NCBI GenBank assembly: GCA_023511725.1
Contig: JAIMAY010000009.1
Coordinates: forward strand, 1-64,000
Reading direction: 5' to 3'
Length of the DNA: 64,000 nt
Source of the DNA: Alicyclobacillus sp.
GTDB lineage: Bacteria > Bacillota > Bacilli > Alicyclobacillales > Alicyclobacillaceae
This document shows positions 60,301 to 64,000 of this stretch, one piece after another. Every line of letters starts with the position of its first letter. The stretch's first letter is position 1. The translations under genes and the position numbers were made by a program. The notes below the pieces were generated by a model. It did not search any database, had not been told where the DNA came from, and was given only the letters and a program-made list of their open reading frames with translations.

Positions 60301-61581
60301 ATGTCGCTTCCGGAAACCACTCCTGTTTCCAGCGCCACCATGCGTCCCGCCTCATCTGTCCGTTGGTGGGCTATTGCTCCGACTCTACTCGTCATCTGGG
60401 TCGTGGGGATGGTGGATAAGATTGGTGTCGCCGTCATAAGCACCAACAAGCAGTTCCTCAACGAGATGCATCTCGTGGGACAAAACGCGTTGATTGGAAG
60501 CATGACCAGCGCGTTGTTATTTTCATACGGTATTGGATTTTTCATCTGGGGATGGCTGACGGATCGTTTCGGTCCAAGGCGGTGTGCAGTGATCGGGCTG
60601 ACGGGCTGGGGCATCAGCACCCTCATTGCTGCCCTCGCGACGAATGTAACCGTGCTCATCATCTCCCGGGCTCTTCTGGGACTGTGCGAGGCTGTTCTGT
60701 GGCCTGTGTCGAACGCGCTTACCGCTCGGTGGTTCCCGCAAAGTGAGCGGGGACGGGCGAAGTCCGTGTGGATTAACGGAACGAATGTAGGTCCGGCGAT
60801 TGCTGGCTTTTTGGTGACGGGCCTCATCAGTGCGTTTCAGTGGCGGGGGGTGTTCTGGTTCCTCACGGGGGCGGCAGCCGTCATCTGTATCCCACTGGTG
60901 CTCGGCCTTGTACGCGATTATCCGCTTGCGGATAAGCGGGTATCAGACTCCGAGCGGGCCTACATCCAACAGGGGCAGGTGCTGATTTCGCCTGCGCATG
61001 AACCGGAAAAGGTATACAAGAAGCCGTCCTTCTGGTTGGTGGTTCTCGCGTATGTTGTGAATGTCATGGGCGTGTTCGGTTTGGCCACGTGGTTTCCAAG
61101 TTACCTTGCCTTAGCAAAGCACATGAGCCCGCAGGCGACCAGCTCCTACATGCTGCTGGCCTACGGTTTGGCTCTGATCCTCACCATCTGGATTGGCGCT
61201 CACACCGACAGGACACACAAGAAAGCCGTCTGGATAGGTTGCGGCTTTGCTCTGTCCGCGGTGTTTCTCTTCCTCGGCGCGGAGGCTGCCTCGCCGGTGG
61301 CCGATGCCCTGTTCGTGGCAGTGGCTCTGACTTCACTGCAAGCGTTCACGCTGCCCACCATTCACGGCGTGATGCATTCGGCCGTGTCGGCAAACGAAAT
61401 GGGGACGTACACCGGTATACTTGCCGGGTTTGCCAACATGTTCGCCGCATTCGGTCCGACAGTGATGGGTGCTTTGATCACGTTGGGCGGCGGCAGTTAT
61501 GTGTTTGCGTTCGGCTTCCTTGTACTCTTCTTCATCTTCGGCAGCGTCATGGGTTTCCTGCTGGTGCGCCAAGGATATTGA
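60301..61581 (+). CDS. MFS transporter (ACS/phthalate permease-like)
   Basis: A 426-residue 12-helix carrier resembling the anion:cation symporter group (phthalate/tartrate/glucarate permeases), with GWLTDRFGPRRCAVIGLTGW as the loop 2-3 motif and ARWFPQSERGRAKSVWI, a hallmark segment of that group. ATG 60301 has GAGGAGG seven bases upstream; ATG 60295 is too close. It is followed by a dihydroxyphthalate-decarboxylase-like gene 24 bp on, so phthalate or a related dicarboxylate is a reasonable substrate. Confidence 0.86.
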   Translation: MSLPETTPVSSATMRPASSVRWWAIAPTLLVIWVVGMVDKIGVAVISTNKQFLNEMHLVGQNALIGSMTSALLFSYGIGFFIWGWLTDRFGPRRCAVIGLTGWGISTLIAALATNVTVLIISRALLGLCEAVLWPVSNALTARWFPQSERGRAKSVWINGTNVGPAIAGFLVTGLISAFQWRGVFWFLTGAAAVICIPLVLGLVRDYPLADKRVSDSERAYIQQGQVLISPAHEPEKVYKKPSFWLVVLAYVVNVMGVFGLATWFPSYLALAKHMSPQATSSYMLLAYGLALILTIWIGAHTDRTHKKAVWIGCGFALSAVFLFLGAEAASPVADALFVAVALTSLQAFTLPTIHGVMHSAVSANEMGTYTGILAGFANMFAAFGPTVMGALITLGGGSYVFAFGFLVLFFIFGSVMGFLLVRQGY

Positions 61582-61605
61582 GCCGGTCACGGAGGCGGAT
61601 CTCGA

Positions 61606-62592
61606 GTGTTGGACTTAACCTTCGCATGCTGGAGCTATGATCGCGTGATGCCACTCGTGGATGGGAGCGTTCAGCCCCGTGGCATCCGCCTACGCTTTCT
61701 TCCTCAGGAGGTGGAGGAGACCTTCTGGCGGATGACGCGGCACCAGGAGTACGACGCCGCGGAGATGTCATTATCATCGTATTTGATTGCGCGAGACAGG
61801 GGCTATCCTCGCATCACCGCTATACCTGTTTTCATGTCACGCGCCTTCCGCCACTCGAGCGTGTACATCCACGCCGGATCCAACATACGAAGCCCCGAGG
61901 ACCTGGTGGGCAGGCGCATCGGTGTGCCCGAGTACCAATTGACAGCGTGCGTGTGGATGAGGGGCATTCTATCCGATGAATACGGGGTCGACCCGCACCA
62001 GGTGGAGTGGTTCGTGGGCGGCGAAGAGACGCCGGGTAGGGTGGAAAAGTTGCCGATCTCGCTCCCCGGAGACATCCATCTACACCCGGTGGGCCCTGCG
62101 CAGACTCTCAATCAGATGTTGGTGGAAGGCGAGATCGACGCGTTGATCGCGCCGCGCGCTCCCTCTGCCTTCATGGAGGGAGATCCCCGGGTAGCACGTT
62201 TGTTTCCTGACTATGTGCAGGCGGAGCGGGACTATTTTAAGAGAACAGGGATCTTTCCCATCATGCATGTGGTGGCCATTCGCGACGACGTGCTGGAGAA
62301 GTATCCGTGGGTGGCCATGAACCTGTACGAAGCCTTCGAGAAGGCAAAGCAACTAGCGCTCCAGGCGATGACACAAACAGCCGCGCTCCGCGTCATGCTC
62401 CCCTGGCTGCACGCAGAACTGGCCCGCACCCAGGAACTGATGGGCCATGACTTCTGGCCCTACGGACTCGAACCGAACCGAAAGACGTTGGAAACTATCA
62501 TTCGATACGCACATGAGCAGGGGCTCATTTCGCGTTGCATGGCTCCGGAGGATCTGTTTGCCCCTTCCACACTGGAGCGCTTCGTCATTTGA
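61606..62592 (+). CDS. 4,5-dihydroxyphthalate decarboxylase-like protein
   Basis: A 328-residue protein with a periplasmic-binding-protein (NMT1/THI5-like) fold but no signal peptide. This is the architecture of the Pht5-type 4,5-dihydroxyphthalate decarboxylases. Typical segments are LTFACWSYDRVMPLVDGSVQ, YDAAEMSLSSYLIARDRG, GRRIGVPEYQLTACVWMRG and DALIAPRAPSAF. GTG 61606 follows GGAGGCGGAT. The product of the named reaction is protocatechuate, which both ring-cleavage modules here could use. No phthalate dioxygenase gene is in the window, so another substrate is possible. Confidence 0.8.
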   Translation: MLDLTFACWSYDRVMPLVDGSVQPRGIRLRFLPQEVEETFWRMTRHQEYDAAEMSLSSYLIARDRGYPRITAIPVFMSRAFRHSSVYIHAGSNIRSPEDLVGRRIGVPEYQLTACVWMRGILSDEYGVDPHQVEWFVGGEETPGRVEKLPISLPGDIHLHPVGPAQTLNQMLVEGEIDALIAPRAPSAFMEGDPRVARLFPDYVQAERDYFKRTGIFPIMHVVAIRDDVLEKYPWVAMNLYEAFEKAKQLALQAMTQTAALRVMLPWLHAELARTQELMGHDFWPYGLEPNRKTLETIIRYAHEQGLISRCMAPEDLFAPSTLERFVI

Positions 62593-62619
62593 ACAATCGG
62601 CCTTACCGGAGGTGGGAAG

Positions 62620-63357
62620 ATGAGCGCAAGTGTCACGAGCCCGGACGGGGATACCCGCTCCGCCATTGCAGAAGCGTGTCGCATCCTGGCGATGGAGGGC
62701 CTGGTCGACGGCGTGCTAGGACACATTAGCGTGAGAGCTGACGACGAGTCCATGTGGATCCGCTGCAGAGGTCCTCATGAGAGCGGGCTGATGTTCACGG
62801 CGGCGGACGCCATCCAACGGGTTACCTTCGACGGCCGCGGTGCGCAACCAGGTTATCTGGTTCCACAAGAATTGTCCATACACAGCGAGTTGTACAGGGC
62901 TCGTCCTGAGGTCGGATGCGTCATCCACGCACATCCGCCCGCCGCTCTCGTTTGTGGCATCGCCCAATTGCCCATTCGGCCCATTTTCGGTGCTTACAAC
63001 ATTCCGGCCATGCGCATGGCCCTCGAGGGCATTCCCGTGTTTCCGCATTCCTACTTAATCTCTCGCCCAGAACTTGGACAAAAGATGGTCCAAGTGATGG
63101 GCGACAAGAACGTTTGCCTTCTCAAAGGCCACGGCATCACGGTGGTCGGCGGCAGCCTGGAGGAGGCCATGATGCGCGCCTTGAATCTTCATATCCTTCT
63201 TGTTGCAGTGGTGGAAGTGGCCAAGACCGGAAGAACGGCTGAAGCGATCCCGGAGGAAGACATCCACGAACTTCCCGACCTCGGTCGCGGACTCAACGAG
63301 ACCATGGCCTATCAGTACTATCGCCGCAAGCTGGCTCAATGGGAGCGGAGGTCATGA
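62620..63357 (+). CDS. Class II aldolase/adducin-family protein, possible aromatic decarboxylase
   Basis: A 245-residue FucA-fold protein. Zinc ligands are HAHPP in VGCVIHAHPPAALV near residue 104 and a later His in LLKGHGITVVG, with an N-terminal GLVDGVLGHISVRAD loop. CCGGAGG precedes ATG 62620. The family includes sugar-phosphate aldolases and, in Gram-positive phthalate clusters, the 3,4-dihydroxyphthalate decarboxylase PhtC. The neighbouring dihydroxyphthalate-decarboxylase-like gene supports the latter kind of reaction. The stop overlaps the next start. Confidence 0.8.
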   Translation: MSASVTSPDGDTRSAIAEACRILAMEGLVDGVLGHISVRADDESMWIRCRGPHESGLMFTAADAIQRVTFDGRGAQPGYLVPQELSIHSELYRARPEVGCVIHAHPPAALVCGIAQLPIRPIFGAYNIPAMRMALEGIPVFPHSYLISRPELGQKMVQVMGDKNVCLLKGHGITVVGGSLEEAMMRALNLHILLVAVVEVAKTGRTAEAIPEEDIHELPDLGRGLNETMAYQYYRRKLAQWERRS

Positions 63358-64000
63358 TTGATCAACCATACCCAGCCCACGACGGGCGCGGCGCGTACGC
63401 CATCGACTGGACTCTCCGCGCAGATCGCGCCGTCCTGCTTGTTATCGACATGCAGAACGACTTCGTGCTCGAGGGCGCTCCGATGGAAGTGCCGATGGCC
63501 CGCGCCATGCTGCCGAATATGGTGCGACTGGTGGAAGCGTGCCGGGAGCGAGGCGTACCGGTCATCTTCACGCAGCACGTGCTGTACCGTCACGCGAATA
63601 TCTCGCCGCTTGAGGTGTCCCTGCAGCCGCAGCTACAGACCGGAGGCATTCGCGAAGGCACGCAGGGCATCGAGATTGTCCATCCACTCCGACCGCTGCC
63701 CACAGAGTTCATCGTTCGCAAGCATCGCTACGACGCATTCTACAACACCAACCTCGATACCCTGATCCGCACAATGCGCGGGCCGCATCAGGTCGACAGT
63801 GTGATCATCATCGGCACAGTGACCAACATTTGCTGCGAAAGCACGGCGCGCAGCGCTTACATGCGTGACTACAAAGTCTACTTCGTCAGTGATGCCAACG
63901 GCGGTTTGGACGAAGCGTCGCAGGCCGCGACGCTGGAAAGCATCCGTCGCGCGTTCGGTCGGGTGCTCAGCACAGAGGAGGTGTTGGCGGAGTTGCGGCA
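63354..64000 (+). CDS. Isochorismatase-family cysteine hydrolase (truncated by window end)
   Basis: At least 215 residues; the frame is open to the window edge. The catalytic triad of the family is visible: Asp in LLVIDMQNDFVLEG, Lys in FIVRKHRYDAF and Cys in GTVTNICCESTARSAY. ATG 63354 overlaps the previous stop (ATGA) with CGGAGG upstream. Members hydrolyse amides or vinyl ethers (nicotinamidase, maleamate amidohydrolase, N-carbamoylsarcosine amidase). In this operon an amide of an aromatic or ring-cleavage acid is possible; the substrate is not predictable. Confidence 0.87.
   Translation, partial: MIDQPYPAHDGRGAYAIDWTLRADRAVLLVIDMQNDFVLEGAPMEVPMARAMLPNMVRLVEACRERGVPVIFTQHVLYRHANISPLEVSLQPQLQTGGIREGTQGIEIVHPLRPLPTEFIVRKHRYDAFYNTNLDTLIRTMRGPHQVDSVIIIGTVTNICCESTARSAYMRDYKVYFVSDANGGLDEASQAATLESIRRAFGRVLSTEEVLAELR

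Overview
The window looks like a chromosomal stretch of a high-GC, spore-forming Firmicute of the Alicyclobacillaceae/Paenibacillus type. The reasons are strong AGGAGG-type ribosome binding sites with many GTG and TTG starts, DeoR/LacI/IclR/GntR regulators of Gram-positive style, YheC/YheD-like ATP-grasp genes, a YjcZ-like micro-protein and a CpsB/YwqE phosphatase. This assignment is inference from gene content. No rRNA, tRNA, CRISPR array or intact insertion sequence was recognised.

Layout. 1-467 is a tandem array of 52-bp hairpin repeats. 526-2695 holds a MarR regulator, an SDR-type epimerase and TrmH. 2708-5916 is a D-threonate (four-carbon acid sugar) module: a DeoR regulator divergent from dtnK-pdxA2. 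6450-13664 is a LacI regulator, an oligosaccharide ABC importer without its ATPase, a GH13 alpha-glucosidase and a quinone-oxidoreductase-like enzyme. 13870-16153 is an overlapping pair of ATP-grasp genes. 16226-29766 is a pectin/galacturonate island: a LacI regulator divergent from uxaA, an iolB-like gene, uxaB, kdgK and kdgA, followed by a TRAP transporter, a degenerate M24 protein and a secreted GH28 enzyme. A 16-bp palindrome in front of both transcription units ties them to one regulator.

29767-42016 is mixed: thermonuclease, gamma-carbonic anhydrase, zinc-ribbon protein, M29 aminopeptidase, SGNH hydrolase, MarR, GNAT, a large MMPL exporter whose promoter is embedded in two palindromes, a micro-protein, CpsB and a DUF7309/DUF6930 protein.

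42137-64000 is an aromatic-acid catabolic island. 4-Hydroxybenzoate hydroxylase (pobA/praI) makes protocatechuate. A LigB-type dioxygenase plus praB-E-G-F-D-C-H, in the gene order I recall for the Paenibacillus protocatechuate 2,3-cleavage operon, takes it to pyruvate and acetyl-CoA. A second unit (VOC-type extradiol dioxygenase, GntR, DUF6282 hydrolase, GalB-like hydratase, GalC-like aldolase, DUF1932 dehydrogenase) could be a non-orthologous version of the protocatechuate/gallate 4,5-cleavage route. Two MFS carriers, a 4,5-dihydroxyphthalate-decarboxylase-like protein, a class II aldolase/decarboxylase-like protein and an isochorismatase-like hydrolase (cut by the window end) follow.

Three near-identical 19-bp palindromes, before pobA, before praA and before the first MFS gene, each have their centre exactly 39 bp upstream of a -10-like hexamer, which defines a probable IclR regulon. 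Two further arrays of the 52-bp repeat family sit inside the aromatic operons, between praA and praB and between the DUF6282 and galB-like genes. They are the most unusual non-coding structure in the window.
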